A DNA stretch of 64,000 nucleotides. Source: Gammaproteobacteria bacterium. Its GTDB lineage: Bacteria; Pseudomonadota; Gammaproteobacteria; Steroidobacterales; Woeseiaceae. The notes under the pieces are model-generated. The model was not told the origin of the DNA. It ran no database searches and was given only the letters and a program-made list of their open reading frames with translations. The position numbers and the translations under genes are program-made. Location of the stretch: positions 1-64,000 of the forward strand of contig JAADHU010000029.1 of NCBI GenBank assembly GCA_013151645.1, given 5' to 3'. Positions 17,458 through 27,088 of this stretch are shown here, in pieces. Within the stretch, counting starts at the first letter, position 1. Every line of letters begins with the position of its first letter.

Positions 17458-18324
17458 ATGTTACACAGTATGACAGGCTTTGCACGACAGATTATGGAGT
17501 CCGCGGCAGGGTCACTGACCTGCGAGCTGCGAGCGGTGAACCACCGTTACCTGGATACGCAATTTCGCTTGCCGGACGAGTTGCGACCCAAGGAACTCGA
17601 ATTGCGCAAGCAACTCAGTGCGGCGCTGAAACGGGGCAAGATCGAGTGTTCGTTGAATTTCCGTCGTGCGGCAGGCGACGATTCCGGCCTGACCATCAAT
17701 GAGCCGCTGGTGCGGCAGCTTGGCGCGCAACTCACCGAGATCTCATCGATTTTGCCCGCGGTTCGCGCGCCGGACTCAATCGACGTGCTGCGCTGGCCTG
17801 GCGTCGTGCTGGAACCGGAAATCGACGCGGAGCCGCTCTTTGCCGATGCGCAGCAACTACTTGGCGATACTCTGGACGCGCTGATCAGGATGCGTCGCAG
17901 CGAAGGTGAGCGCATCGAAGTCATGCTGGATGCTCGTTGTGACGATATCCTGCGCATTGCGGCAAGCGTGAAGACGCGCATGCCCGAAGTGCTGGAGGTG
18001 GCACGCAGGAAGCAGCTCGAACGACTCGAAAAGCTGGATATCAGTGCCGATCCCAATCGACTGGAGATTGAATTGGCGCTGGTAAGCCAGAAGCTCGACG
18101 TTGACGAGGAGCTCGATCGCCTGGAAAGTCACATCACCGAGATTCGAAATGCGATGCAAGGCGCGGATGCCGTTGGCCGCCGGCTCGATTTCCTGATGCA
18201 GGAACTTAACCGCGAAGCCAACACGCTGGGCTCCAAATCCGGTGATACGGAAACGTCGCGTGCGGCTGTTGAGTTGAAAGTACTCATCGAACAAATGCGC
18301 GAGCAAATCCAGAACGTCGAGTAA
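17458..18324 (+). CDS. yicC: YicC-family endoribonuclease
   Basis: YicC family proteins are hexameric endoribonucleases implicated in small-RNA turnover. It is 288 residues with the expected N-terminus MLHSMTGFAR, the following ELRAVNHRYLD, and the C-terminal DUF1732 signature GRRLDFLMQELNREANTLGSKS. It is first in a plus-strand run with gmk, rpoZ and spoT, the usual gammaproteobacterial neighbourhood. Confidence 0.94.
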   Translation: MLHSMTGFARQIMESAAGSLTCELRAVNHRYLDTQFRLPDELRPKELELRKQLSAALKRGKIECSLNFRRAAGDDSGLTINEPLVRQLGAQLTEISSILPAVRAPDSIDVLRWPGVVLEPEIDAEPLFADAQQLLGDTLDALIRMRRSEGERIEVMLDARCDDILRIAASVKTRMPEVLEVARRKQLERLEKLDISADPNRLEIELALVSQKLDVDEELDRLESHITEIRNAMQGADAVGRRLDFLMQELNREANTLGSKSGDTETSRAAVELKVLIEQMREQIQNVE

Positions 18325-18363
18325 ACTACCGCCTCGTCCAGGCACCACGGAAAATCGTTTTTT

Positions 18364-18987
18364 ATGAACAAAAATGCCCGCCTTTTTGTTTTCGCCGCGC
18401 CCTCCGGTGCCGGCAAGACGACGCTCGTCAAAGCAATGGTTGAACGCTTCCCGACACTGCGCTTTTCGGTGTCCTATACGACCCGTAAACGACGCAAGGA
18501 CGAACAAGAGGGGCGCGACTATTTTTTTGTATCCACGGAACAGTTTCGCCGGCTTGAGGCCGATGGCGAATTGCTGGAGTCCGCGATCGTATTCGATAAC
18601 CACTACGGCACCAGCCGCTCACAGGTCGAAAAGCACCTGGCGGACGGCCACAATGTACTGCTTGAAATCGACTGGCAGGGCGCACGGCAGGTACGCGAAT
18701 CCATGCCGGACTGCGTTTCGGTCTTCATCCTGCCACCTTCTCGCCAGGAACTGGCCCGGCGGCTGCAGGCGCGTCGCACCGACAGCGACGCGGTAATCGC
18801 GCGCCGCCTCGGCGAGGCGCTGAGCGATATGTCGCATTGGGATGAATTCGACTACTGCATCATCAATGACTCGCTGGATCTGGCGGTCGCCGAAATGGCA
18901 ACGATTTTTGGCGGCACGAACCAGGCAAACCGGCGGGACAACACGACGTTGCAGGCCGATATTCAGAGAATACTGGCGCAACCGTAA
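18364..18987 (+). CDS. gmk: Guanylate kinase
   Basis: Phosphorylates GMP to GDP. It is 207 residues: P-loop APSGAGKTTLVKAM near residue 12, GMP-binding SYTTRKRRKDEQEGRDYFFV, and LLEIDWQGARQVR. It is 39 bases downstream of yicC and upstream of rpoZ-spoT, which places GTP/GDP supply next to the ppGpp enzyme. Confidence 0.97.
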   Translation: MNKNARLFVFAAPSGAGKTTLVKAMVERFPTLRFSVSYTTRKRRKDEQEGRDYFFVSTEQFRRLEADGELLESAIVFDNHYGTSRSQVEKHLADGHNVLLEIDWQGARQVRESMPDCVSVFILPPSRQELARRLQARRTDSDAVIARRLGEALSDMSHWDEFDYCIINDSLDLAVAEMATIFGGTNQANRRDNTTLQADIQRILAQP

Positions 18988-19060
18988 GGTAATGCGGTAA
19001 ACTGGTGGGTCTTGGGTGAAATAAGTGGCAAGTCAGCCACCGGTTGGAGTAACAGAAGAA

Positions 19061-19342
19061 ATGGCCAGAATTACGGTCGAAGATTGTCTGAAGAACATTG
19101 ACAATATTTTTGAGATGGTTCTCGTTGCGGCAAAGCGCGCGCGACGTGTTGCGCACGGCGCGGATCCGCTGGTCGAGGTCGACAACGACAAGCCTACCGT
19201 CATCGCATTACGTGAAATCGCCGAGGGGCATATCACGCCAACCATCCTCGAAGAAGTCGAGCAGCCGGTGATTGAGGAATTCCTGCCGCCCGAAAGCCAT
19301 GAAGAAATCCTGCCGATGCGCGGCATCTCGATAGGAGACTGA
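19061..19342 (+). CDS. rpoZ: DNA-directed RNA polymerase omega subunit
   Basis: Small RNA polymerase subunit that assists beta-prime folding and forms part of a ppGpp site. It has 93 residues and starts [20 protein letters not shown], matching the family's N-terminus. The core [15 protein letters not shown] is intact. The frame is open upstream from a GTG at 19025, but ATG 19061 matches all homologues. It is followed by spoT after 72 bases. Confidence 0.97.
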   Translation: MARITVEDCLKNIDNIFEMVLVAAKRARRVAHGADPLVEVDNDKPTVIALREIAEGHITPTILEEVEQPVIEEFLPPESHEEILPMRGISIGD

Positions 19343-19414
19343 GGGCGAGAGCACACCACGCCCCGGCGCCGCATCAAGGTAGCCGCCCGCTTCACAAGCC
19401 GGTTATCATGAGGC

Positions 19415-21571
19415 ATGGACTACGCCTCCTCCATTCTCGCCAAATTGCCCGGCAGGTCATCACGCCTGGAACGGGATTTGCGGCGCTTTCTCGCGACGAT
19501 CGAACGTTACATGCCCGACGATCAGGTCGAGCTGATACTGCGCGCCTACAAGTTCGGCGCTGATGCGCATGCCGGACAAACCCGCCTCAGCGGCGAGCCC
19601 TATATTTCTCATCCGCTCGCCGTCGCGCAGATTCTCGCTGACATGCACCTGGACGGCCAGACGATCGCCGCGGCGATTTTGCACGATGTCATCGAGGACA
19701 CCGAGATTAGTGTCAGCGATCTCGAGCAACAGTTCGGTGGCGAGATAACATTGCTCGTGGATGGCGTAAGCAAGCTCGACCAGATTCAGTTTGACAGCCA
19801 TGCCGAGGCGCAAGCCGAGAGCTTCCGCAAAATGATGCTGGCCATGATCGAGGATATTCGTGTCATTCTGGTAAAACTCGCCGACCGCCTGCACAACATG
19901 CGAACGCTTGGCGCAATGCCACCGAACAAGCAGTCCCGTATTGCTCGTGAAACACTGGACATTTACGCGCCGATCGCAAATCGACTCGGTATCAACCGCC
20001 TGAAAATCGAACTCGAAGATCTCGGCATCCGCTATCTCTACCCGTTTCGCTACCGTGTGATCGGCAAAGTCCTGCGCCGGCGAACCGGCAACCAGCGCCA
20101 GATCGTAAAAAAGATTACGGAACAGCTCAAAAAAGCCATGCAGGAGGAGGGCATCGAAGGTCAGGTGCACGGCCGCGAAAAACACTTGTACAGCATCTAT
20201 AAGAAGATGGCGGAGAAGAAACGCTCTCTGACAGACATTGCCGACGTCTTCGGCTTTCGCATCGTCGTCGACGATGTAAATACCTGCTATCGAATGCTGG
20301 GCATCGTGCACGGCTTGTTCAAGCCCATGCCCGGTCGTTTCAAGGATTACATTGCAATCCCGCGACTCAACGGCTACCAATCACTCCATACGACGTTGTT
20401 TGGCCCCAAGGGATTGCCGCTCGAAGTACAGATTCGCACCGGCGAAATGGACCGTGTGGCCGAGTCCGGTGTCGCCGCACACTGGCAATACAAAGCCGAA
20501 GACAAGAGCACGGCGTCGCCGCAACGCCGCGCACGCGAATGGCTCGCGAATCTTCTTGAAATCCAGAAGTCCGGCAGCTCCGAAGAGTTCCTGGAGAGCG
20601 TCAAGGTCGATCTTTTCCCGGACAAGATTTATGTCTTCACACCCAAGGGCGACATCATGCCCTTGCCAAAAGGCGCGACCGTCGTCGACTTCGCCTATGC
20701 CGTCCATACCGATATCGGTAATCGTTGCGTCGCCGCGAAAATCGACCGCAATCTCGTGCCACTACGCACCGTGTTGCAAAACAGCCATACCGTCGAAATT
20801 ATCACCGCACGCGGTGCCAAGCCGAATCCAAACTGGGTGACGTTCGTCGCGACGGCCAAAGCGCGATCGGCCATTCGTAATTATATGAAGAGCATGCGCA
20901 GCAGCGAGTCCGTTGATCTGGGCAAGCGCCTTCTCGATCGTTCACTGAAAGATATCAATTCGTCGTTGCGCAAGATTGGCAAGGTACGCATGCGCGAAGT
21001 CCTCGATGAACTCAACATCGAAGACACCTCCGCCTTGTTTGAGCAGGTCGGTCTCGGTGAACGTCTTGCGCCGCTCACCGCCCGGTATCTCGCGGGCGGC
21101 GACGATGGCGACGACAAACAGGCTGTCGCGAGCCTGGTTATTGCCGGAACCGAAGGAATGGTAATGAGTTATGCCAAATGTTGTTATCCGATACCCGGTG
21201 ACAGCGTGATGGGGTATCTGAGCGCAGGACGTGGCATCGTTGTCCATCGCAACAACTGCGGCAATTTAATCAATTTCCGCAAGCATCCCGAAAAGTGGCT
21301 GTCGGTCAGCTGGGAAACAGATGTCGATCGCGAATTCTCCAGCCTGATTCAGGTAGATACGGTCAACAAGACCGGCGTCCTTGCGCAGGTTGCTTCCGTT
21401 ATCGGCGACTCTGACTCCAACATCGAGCAGGTTTCCGTCATGGATCGACACGAAGACTGTACCGAAATTTCTTTTCTGCTGACCGTTCGAGACCGAACTC
21501 ACCTGGCACGGGTAATGCGCAATGTCCGAAAAATGCCGACTGTCCTGCGCGTTGCGCGTGTTTGCGCCTGA
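19415..21571 (+). CDS. spoT: Bifunctional (p)ppGpp synthetase/hydrolase SpoT
   Basis: Controls the stringent-response alarmone. The 718-residue protein has an HD hydrolase domain (HPLAVAQILADM, HDVIEDTE, LADRLHNMRTLG), then a synthetase domain with GRFKDYIAIPRLNGYQSLHT and VQIRTGEMDRVAESGVAAHW. A TGS domain (VFTPKGDIMPLPKGATVVDFAY), a helical region and a C-terminal ACT domain follow. The intact HD residues point to real hydrolase activity, hence SpoT rather than RelA. The rpoZ-spoT order is conserved. Confidence 0.96.
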   Translation: MDYASSILAKLPGRSSRLERDLRRFLATIERYMPDDQVELILRAYKFGADAHAGQTRLSGEPYISHPLAVAQILADMHLDGQTIAAAILHDVIEDTEISVSDLEQQFGGEITLLVDGVSKLDQIQFDSHAEAQAESFRKMMLAMIEDIRVILVKLADRLHNMRTLGAMPPNKQSRIARETLDIYAPIANRLGINRLKIELEDLGIRYLYPFRYRVIGKVLRRRTGNQRQIVKKITEQLKKAMQEEGIEGQVHGREKHLYSIYKKMAEKKRSLTDIADVFGFRIVVDDVNTCYRMLGIVHGLFKPMPGRFKDYIAIPRLNGYQSLHTTLFGPKGLPLEVQIRTGEMDRVAESGVAAHWQYKAEDKSTASPQRRAREWLANLLEIQKSGSSEEFLESVKVDLFPDKIYVFTPKGDIMPLPKGATVVDFAYAVHTDIGNRCVAAKIDRNLVPLRTVLQNSHTVEIITARGAKPNPNWVTFVATAKARSAIRNYMKSMRSSESVDLGKRLLDRSLKDINSSLRKIGKVRMREVLDELNIEDTSALFEQVGLGERLAPLTARYLAGGDDGDDKQAVASLVIAGTEGMVMSYAKCCYPIPGDSVMGYLSAGRGIVVHRNNCGNLINFRKHPEKWLSVSWETDVDREFSSLIQVDTVNKTGVLAQVASVIGDSDSNIEQVSVMDRHEDCTEISFLLTVRDRTHLARVMRNVRKMPTVLRVARVCA

Positions 21572-21589
21572 AAAATCCTGGAGATCGAC

Positions 21590-21970
21590 TTGTCAAAAAA
21601 AGTAATTCATACCAATGACGCACCGGCGGCTATCGGCACCTACTCCCAGGCCATCGAAACCAACGGCCTGGTATTCCTGTCCGGCCAGATCCCGCTTGAC
21701 CCGGCCACCATGGAACTGATCGAAGGGGATTTCGAAACCCGCGCGCGACAGGTTTTCAGTAATCTTCGCGCCGTCACTGAGGCCGCGGGCAGCGACCTCA
21801 ACCATATCGTCAAACTCACCATTTACCTGACGGATCTCGACAACTTCGCGGCCGTTAACGGCGTAATGGCGGAATATTTCGATGAACCGTTTCCAGCCCG
21901 CGCAGCACTCGGTGTCGCATCACTGCCGAAGGGCACCGACATCGAAGCAGAGGCCGTGCTTGCCCTGTAA
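21590..21970 (+). CDS. ridA: 2-iminobutanoate/2-iminopropanoate deaminase RidA
   Basis: Hydrolyses reactive enamine/imine intermediates made by PLP enzymes. It is 126 residues, with AIGTYSQAI, LVFLSGQIPLDP, and the C-terminal FPARAALGVASLPKGTDIEAEAVL containing the conserved Arg of the active site. The start codon is TTG 21590, with GGAG 7 bases upstream. It lies between spoT and recG. Confidence 0.95.
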   Translation: MSKKVIHTNDAPAAIGTYSQAIETNGLVFLSGQIPLDPATMELIEGDFETRARQVFSNLRAVTEAAGSDLNHIVKLTIYLTDLDNFAAVNGVMAEYFDEPFPARAALGVASLPKGTDIEAEAVLAL

Positions 21971-21985
21971 GGCGGCGATCGCGGT

Positions 21986-24073
21986 TTGCAGCAGCACGAC
22001 AACAAGCTCCGTGCGCCGCTCACCACGCTGAAGGGTGTCGGGCCGGCGCTGGCCGGCAAGCTCGAGCGACTCGATGTGTGCCGGGTCGAAGACCTCCTGT
22101 TCATGCTGCCGCTGCGTTACGAAGATCGTACGCGCGTAACGCTGCTTGGTACAACGCGACCCGGGCAACGCTGCCTCGTCAGCGGTGAGGTATTGCTGGC
22201 CGAAACCGTCTATCGCGGACGCCGTAGCCTGTTGGTGCGTATCGCGGACGGGAGCGGTCAGATCACGTTGCGATTTTTCTATTTTTCGCGACAACAGCAA
22301 CAGCAATTTCAGCAGGGTACTCAGGTCAGCTGCTACGGGGATGTCCGCGCCGGGGCGGGTGGCCTGGAGATGATCCACCCCGAGTATCGAATACTGAAGC
22401 CCGGCCAGGAAGCAGCGACCAGCGATGCGTTGACGCCGGTCTATTCAGTCACCGAGGGTGTGCAGCAGGGCCGCTTGCGCAGCCTCGTCGGGCAGGCGCT
22501 TGAGATCATGCGCTCGAGCACACCGAGTGAGTTGTTGCCGGACGATGTCCTCGCGGATCTGCAGATGCCGACGCTCGCCGCGGCGTTGCTCTATTTGCAC
22601 CGACCGCCTCCCGAAGCGGACCTGATCAGCATCGAAGAAGGCAGGCACCCGTGCCAGTTACGCCTGTCCTTTGAGGAGCTCCTCGCACATTACATGAGCC
22701 TGCGAAATCTCCGCCTGCTCGCACGCCGGGAGGCCGCGGTTGCGATGAACGGCGGTACCGAGGAACTGCAGACGTTCATCCGCTCCCTGCCGTACCAACT
22801 CACCGCGGCCCAAAACCGGGTTTGTACCGAGATTGCCGCCGACCTGAGCCAGGCGCATCCAATGATGCGGCTGATTCAGGGCGACGTTGGTTCCGGCAAG
22901 ACGGTCGTGGCGGCCGTCGCCTGCATCAAGGCGATTGCCTGTGGCAAACAAGCTGCGCTCATGGCACCAACCGAACTCCTTGCCGAACAGCACTGGCACA
23001 ACTTCAAGCAGTGGTTTCATGATTTCGATTTGCAGCTGGCCTGGCTTTCCGGAAGTCAGCGGACCAAAGACCGTCGGGAATCGCTTGCTGCAATTGCGAA
23101 GGGTACGGCCGACCTGGTCATTGGTACGCACGCACTGTTCCAGGACGGCGTGAAGTTTCACGATCTGGCGCTCATCATCATCGACGAACAACATCGTTTT
23201 GGCGTACAACAGCGTATGGCCTTGAGAGACAAAGGCATGCGCAGCAATTTCCACCCGCATCAGCTGGTCATGACGGCCACGCCGATTCCGCGAACGCTGG
23301 CGATGGCCGCGTATGCGGATCTGGACACATCAATAATCGATGAATTGCCACCGGGTCGACAACCGGTACGTACCGTGGCGTTACCGGATAAACGACGGCC
23401 GGAAGTCGTGGCGCGCGTGCGCGAAGCCTGCGCGGGTGGTCAGCAGGCTTACTGGGTTTGCCCTTTGATTGAGGAATCGGAGGTGCTCAACTATGAAGCG
23501 GCCGAAGCCCGCCACGAATTGCTCGTACAGGCACTGCCGGAGCTGCGTATCGGCCTTGTGCACGGCCGCATGAAGTCGCCGGCCCGGGATAAGGTGATGC
23601 GCGCCTTCAAAGACGGCAAGATAGACCTCCTCGTCGCGACCACCGTGATCGAGGTCGGCGTCGATGTCCCCGCCGCGAGCCTTATGATCATCGAAAACGC
23701 CGAACGCATGGGTTTGTCTCAGCTGCACCAGCTGCGTGGTCGGGTCGGCCGCGGCCAGGCGCAAAGTCATTGTGTCCTGCTGTATCGACAGCCGCTGGGG
23801 CAACTCGCACGCAGCCGCCTGGCGGTTCTACGCGACAGCAATGACGGCTTTCTGGTCGCGCAGCGTGATCTCGAATTGCGCGGCCCCGGCGAATTGCTTG
23901 GCACGCGTCAAACCGGTTTACCGCAGTACCGCATTGCAAACCTGGTGCGAGATGCGGAACTGATGCCCAAAGTACAGCGAGTTGCCGAACGACTGCAGCA
24001 CTCCGACGAGCGCAACGCGGCGCTTATCATGCAGCGCTGGCTTGGGGATGCCGGTCGATTCGGCAAAGTGTAG
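21986..24073 (+). CDS. recG: ATP-dependent DNA helicase RecG
   Basis: Remodels stalled replication forks and branches D-loops and Holliday junctions. It is 695 residues: an N-terminal wedge/OB domain (LKGVGPALAGKLERL; the fork-binding region around 60-150), superfamily 2 motif I GDVGSGKTVVA, motif II IIDEQHRFG, MTATPIPRTLAM, and motifs V-VI with QLRGRVGRG. The likely start is TTG 21986; no better-placed ATG exists. It follows ridA at 15 bases. Confidence 0.95.
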   Translation: MQQHDNKLRAPLTTLKGVGPALAGKLERLDVCRVEDLLFMLPLRYEDRTRVTLLGTTRPGQRCLVSGEVLLAETVYRGRRSLLVRIADGSGQITLRFFYFSRQQQQQFQQGTQVSCYGDVRAGAGGLEMIHPEYRILKPGQEAATSDALTPVYSVTEGVQQGRLRSLVGQALEIMRSSTPSELLPDDVLADLQMPTLAAALLYLHRPPPEADLISIEEGRHPCQLRLSFEELLAHYMSLRNLRLLARREAAVAMNGGTEELQTFIRSLPYQLTAAQNRVCTEIAADLSQAHPMMRLIQGDVGSGKTVVAAVACIKAIACGKQAALMAPTELLAEQHWHNFKQWFHDFDLQLAWLSGSQRTKDRRESLAAIAKGTADLVIGTHALFQDGVKFHDLALIIIDEQHRFGVQQRMALRDKGMRSNFHPHQLVMTATPIPRTLAMAAYADLDTSIIDELPPGRQPVRTVALPDKRRPEVVARVREACAGGQQAYWVCPLIEESEVLNYEAAEARHELLVQALPELRIGLVHGRMKSPARDKVMRAFKDGKIDLLVATTVIEVGVDVPAASLMIIENAERMGLSQLHQLRGRVGRGQAQSHCVLLYRQPLGQLARSRLAVLRDSNDGFLVAQRDLELRGPGELLGTRQTGLPQYRIANLVRDAELMPKVQRVAERLQHSDERNAALIMQRWLGDAGRFGKV

Positions 24074-24084
24074 TATTCGACGCC

Positions 24085-24996
24085 ATGAACAAGGCCGTTA
24101 CATCGGGGTCGAGCCAGGCGGGACCCGGTCAGCAATTTCGTCACTACGCACGACTCATGCGTCTCGACAAGCCCATTGGCATCTGGCTGCTGCTGTGGCC
24201 GATGCTGTGGGCTCTTTGGCTGGCGGGCGAGGGGCGACCGGATGGCGGTGTTTTCGCTGTGTTTGTGCTCGGCGTCGTCGTTATGCGATCGGCGGGTTGC
24301 GTTCTCAATGACCTGGTGGATCGCAACATCGATCCCTATGTCGAACGAACGCGTCACCGCCCCATTGCGTCGGGCGCGGTCACACCGATAGAAGCGCTGA
24401 CGCTTTTTATCGGCCTGTCTTTGATTGCCGTTGGTCTCGCCGCAATGCTGAACAGGCCGGCACAAATACTGGCCGTTTTTGCGGCGCTGCTAACGCTCAC
24501 GTACCCCTTCATCAAGCGATACGTATCCGTGCCACAGTTTTTTCTTGGCGCCGCCTTCGGCTGGGCCGTGCCCATGGCGTTCGCGGCCCAAAGCGGCGAA
24601 GCGGGCCAACTCGCCTGGCTGGTATTTGGCAGCGCACTCGTCTGGGCCGTTATTTACGATACTTTTTACGCGATGGTCGATCGCGAGGACGATCTCAGGG
24701 TCGGCGTCAAGTCAACCGCGATTCTTTTTGGCGATCTCGACTTATTCGTCATTGGTGGCCTGCAATTGTTAATGCTCGCCGCTTTATTGTTCATCGGCAA
24801 TATGGCGGAACTTGGTAACTGGTATTACCTCGCCATCGCCATTGTTGCCATACTCATGGGCTACCACCAATGGCTGGCGCGGGGACGCAGTAAGAGCGGC
24901 TGTTTCGCCGCGTTCCTGCACAATCACTACATCGGCATGGTGGTCTTTATTGGCATCCTGCTGCACTACACCTTCAGCAGCTCACCAGCCACATAG
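24085..24996 (+). CDS. ubiA: 4-hydroxybenzoate polyprenyltransferase UbiA
   Basis: Integral-membrane prenyltransferase attaching the polyprenyl tail to 4-hydroxybenzoate in ubiquinone synthesis. It is 303 residues with about eight transmembrane helices. The first Asp-rich motif is NDLVDRNIDPYVERTRHRP and the second is YDTFYAMVDREDD. It is 11 bases after recG and converges with comF. Confidence 0.95.
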   Translation: MNKAVTSGSSQAGPGQQFRHYARLMRLDKPIGIWLLLWPMLWALWLAGEGRPDGGVFAVFVLGVVVMRSAGCVLNDLVDRNIDPYVERTRHRPIASGAVTPIEALTLFIGLSLIAVGLAAMLNRPAQILAVFAALLTLTYPFIKRYVSVPQFFLGAAFGWAVPMAFAAQSGEAGQLAWLVFGSALVWAVIYDTFYAMVDREDDLRVGVKSTAILFGDLDLFVIGGLQLLMLAALLFIGNMAELGNWYYLAIAIVAILMGYHQWLARGRSKSGCFAAFLHNHYIGMVVFIGILLHYTFSSSPAT

Positions 24997-25004
24997 GGGT
25001 TCCC

Positions 25005-25748
25005 TCAGGGCGATGCGTGCGCGATCGTTAGAACGCCGACGTACCGGACACCCGCCGCAAGCAGCGTGGAGGCCAGTTCGCGACAGGTTTCTCCGGTCGT
25101 CATAACATCGTCGACAATGAGCGGGCGCTCGCACCCTGGCGCTGCGATCATCCTGAAAGCGCCGCGCAGGTTGGATTTTCGCGTCGCCGCATCGAGGCCG
25201 GACTGGGCTTCGGTGGCGCGTATTCTCGCCACGCAATGCCGCACGGGCAGGGCCGTGAAACGGTGCAAACAGTTCGCCAACTCCTCGGCCTGATTGAAAC
25301 CACGGCTCGCTCGACGCCAACGATACAGTGGCACCGGAACGAGCGCATCGTAGTCGTGCGCCTGACGCAACAGCGCGGGCAACGCCAACGAAGCCAGGGC
25401 GGGCGCCAGATACAGCCGACGCCCGAACTTCAATGCCTTGATCGCCGCATCCACCGGAAAATCGTAATGCAACGGCGCGATAGTGGCACGAAAAGGCGGC
25501 GGTCGTTGCTGACAATTGCCGCAACGCACACCAGTCGGCAGCGACCTGGCGAGCGGCGTGCCGCAGCACTCACAGGAGCAAGCGATCCAGGGAAGATCCG
25601 TACGGCAGCCATGACATACGTGCCCGCTCGCCTGCGTTTCTCCACAAAACACGCAGGCCGCCGGCAGCAGCAGGCCCTGCAGGTGTTTGACGACTTGTCT
25701 TGTGGCCGCGGCGAACATCGCGGGAGTTTGCGCCAGGCGACTCGCCAT
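25005..25748 (-). CDS. comF: ComF-family phosphoribosyltransferase-like protein
   Basis: ComF proteins contribute to DNA uptake/natural transformation; the exact biochemical role is unclear. The protein is 247 residues. The N-terminal part has paired Cys motifs typical of a zinc ribbon (CVFCGE, CHGC, CECCG, CGNC). The C-terminal type I PRTase core has LIVDDVMTTGETCREL. Type IV pili encoded in the same window make a competence role plausible, by inference. It is divergent from the bioC-like gene. Confidence 0.88.
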   Translation of the reverse strand: MASRLAQTPAMFAAATRQVVKHLQGLLLPAACVFCGETQASGHVCHGCRTDLPWIACSCECCGTPLARSLPTGVRCGNCQQRPPPFRATIAPLHYDFPVDAAIKALKFGRRLYLAPALASLALPALLRQAHDYDALVPVPLYRWRRASRGFNQAEELANCLHRFTALPVRHCVARIRATEAQSGLDAATRKSNLRGAFRMIAAPGCERPLIVDDVMTTGETCRELASTLLAAGVRYVGVLTIAHASP

Positions 25749-25824
25749 CGCCGTCGTACAAAGTCGGCGCTATGCTCAATTTCTCTCGCCGTTTGCCGGG
25801 ATTGATCTTATCCTTGGCCACCTG

Positions 25825-26697
25825 ATGCCAATGCAAGCTCCACAAGATCCCTTTCGGCGACGTGACGTCATACGCCGCTTTGACCTGGCCGCAGCCACTT
25901 TCGCGGACTGCGACTTCGTACACCGACATGCTTTCGATGCGCTGCTGGAACGTTTGCAACCGATGCAATTGCAGTCAAAGCGTATTCTCGACCTCGGTTG
26001 CGCGACCGGCCGCGGCAGCCGGCAACTGGCAAAGGCCTACCGTCGCAACCACGTCATCAGCCTGGATGTTGCAGGCGAGATGCTGAAGCAGGCGCGGCGA
26101 CAGCGATCACGCCTGGCGCGGATTTCGGAACTGCGTGCCGACGCCCTGCATATTCCACTGCAAACGGGGAGTGTGGATCTCGTTTTTGCCAACCTCCTGC
26201 TGCCGTGGATCGGCGATCTGGACGGTTTTTTCGCCGAAGTCGCCAGGATCCTGCGTGATGGCGGTCTGTTTGCCTACTCCACCCTGGGACCGGCCAGCCT
26301 CGTGGGGTTACGCCTGGCGTGGGAAAGCGCTGATGATCACGCACACGTCAACCCGTTTGTTGATATGCACAACGTTGCCGATGCCGTCCTGCGCGCCGGC
26401 CTGCGCGATCCCATCGTGGACGTCGACCCGCTGTTGGTCAGCTATCGTGACCTGCCCTCGTTATTTCGCGACCTGACCGGCAGCGGCGCACGCAATTGCC
26501 TGCGCGCGCGGTTTGCCGGCCTGACCGGCAAACACCGCTTTCAGCAGATGCGCAACGAACTGCAAGGCCAGTTTGATGAGCAGACGCTCAGCATCGCGCT
26601 TGAGATGGTCTATGGCCATGCCTGGGGCGGCGGAGCACCACCACCGCGCGGCGAAATTCACCTGGACCCGTCGCAAATCGGGCGGCGACGGCGTTAG
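25825..26697 (+). CDS. bioC: BioC-like malonyl-ACP methyltransferase
   Basis: SAM-dependent methyltransferase most like BioC, which masks malonyl-ACP as a methyl ester to start pimelate synthesis for biotin. The protein (290 residues) has the typical opening RRFDLAAATFADCDFVHRHAFDALLERL, then motif I LDLGCATGRGSRQLA, and the post-motif PWIGDLDGFFAEVARILRDGG. I start at ATG 25825; ATG 25831 is equally possible and neither has a good ribosome-binding site. It is alone here, without bioF, bioH, bioD or bioB, so the rest of the pathway must be elsewhere. The divergent comF-bio arrangement is common in the group. Confidence 0.8.
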   Translation: MPMQAPQDPFRRRDVIRRFDLAAATFADCDFVHRHAFDALLERLQPMQLQSKRILDLGCATGRGSRQLAKAYRRNHVISLDVAGEMLKQARRQRSRLARISELRADALHIPLQTGSVDLVFANLLLPWIGDLDGFFAEVARILRDGGLFAYSTLGPASLVGLRLAWESADDHAHVNPFVDMHNVADAVLRAGLRDPIVDVDPLLVSYRDLPSLFRDLTGSGARNCLRARFAGLTGKHRFQQMRNELQGQFDEQTLSIALEMVYGHAWGGGAPPPRGEIHLDPSQIGRRRR

Positions 26698-27088
26698 CCC
26701 GCGACGAATTCATGCGGAACCGATGGTAAACGGCTAACTTATTGTTAATAAAATAGTTATTGGCAGTCGGGCGAGACACGAGTTGTTGCATGGCGAACGA
26801 GCTTTCAGTACACTGCGCTGGCTTTCTGACCGGCGCGCCATATTCTGACTGTCGGCGAACGAGCCAGACGGTCGTTACTTGAAAAAGTAGCGGCACACCG
26901 GCCTCGTCTCGTCGTAAACTGCTACCCCGACAAGCAATTGGATTTCGGCTCACAACGCCAGAGTCTTGCGCGAGTGTGGCAGTCGATACAGGCTGAAGCT
27001 GGGCTTAGCTCTTGACGGAGTCGTTCCGAAAGCAGGGTTAAGAGGTCAATATGTGCGGTTGCCAACGCGCCCGCAGGGTGAATTTTCA
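26698..27088. promoter_or_regulatory. Cox operon upstream region (391 bp)
   Basis: No gene is supported. About 26730-26765 is AT-rich. A good sigma70-like promoter is at 26786-26814, giving a leader of about 270 bases before coxB. The coxB frame is open from 26966, but that extension is not homologous. I see no known riboswitch or clear operator. Confidence 0.4.
26786..26814 (+). promoter_or_regulatory. Candidate sigma70 promoter for the cytochrome oxidase operon
   Basis: TTGCAT (26786-26791) and TACACT (26809-26814) are exactly 17 bases apart. The transcript would carry a long leader before coxB at 27089. Confidence 0.4.

Noticed and set aside
25687-25824. Longer start of the bioC-like gene
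   Set aside because: The upstream extension overlaps the divergent comF start and does not resemble a BioC N-terminus; homology-like sequence begins near 25825.
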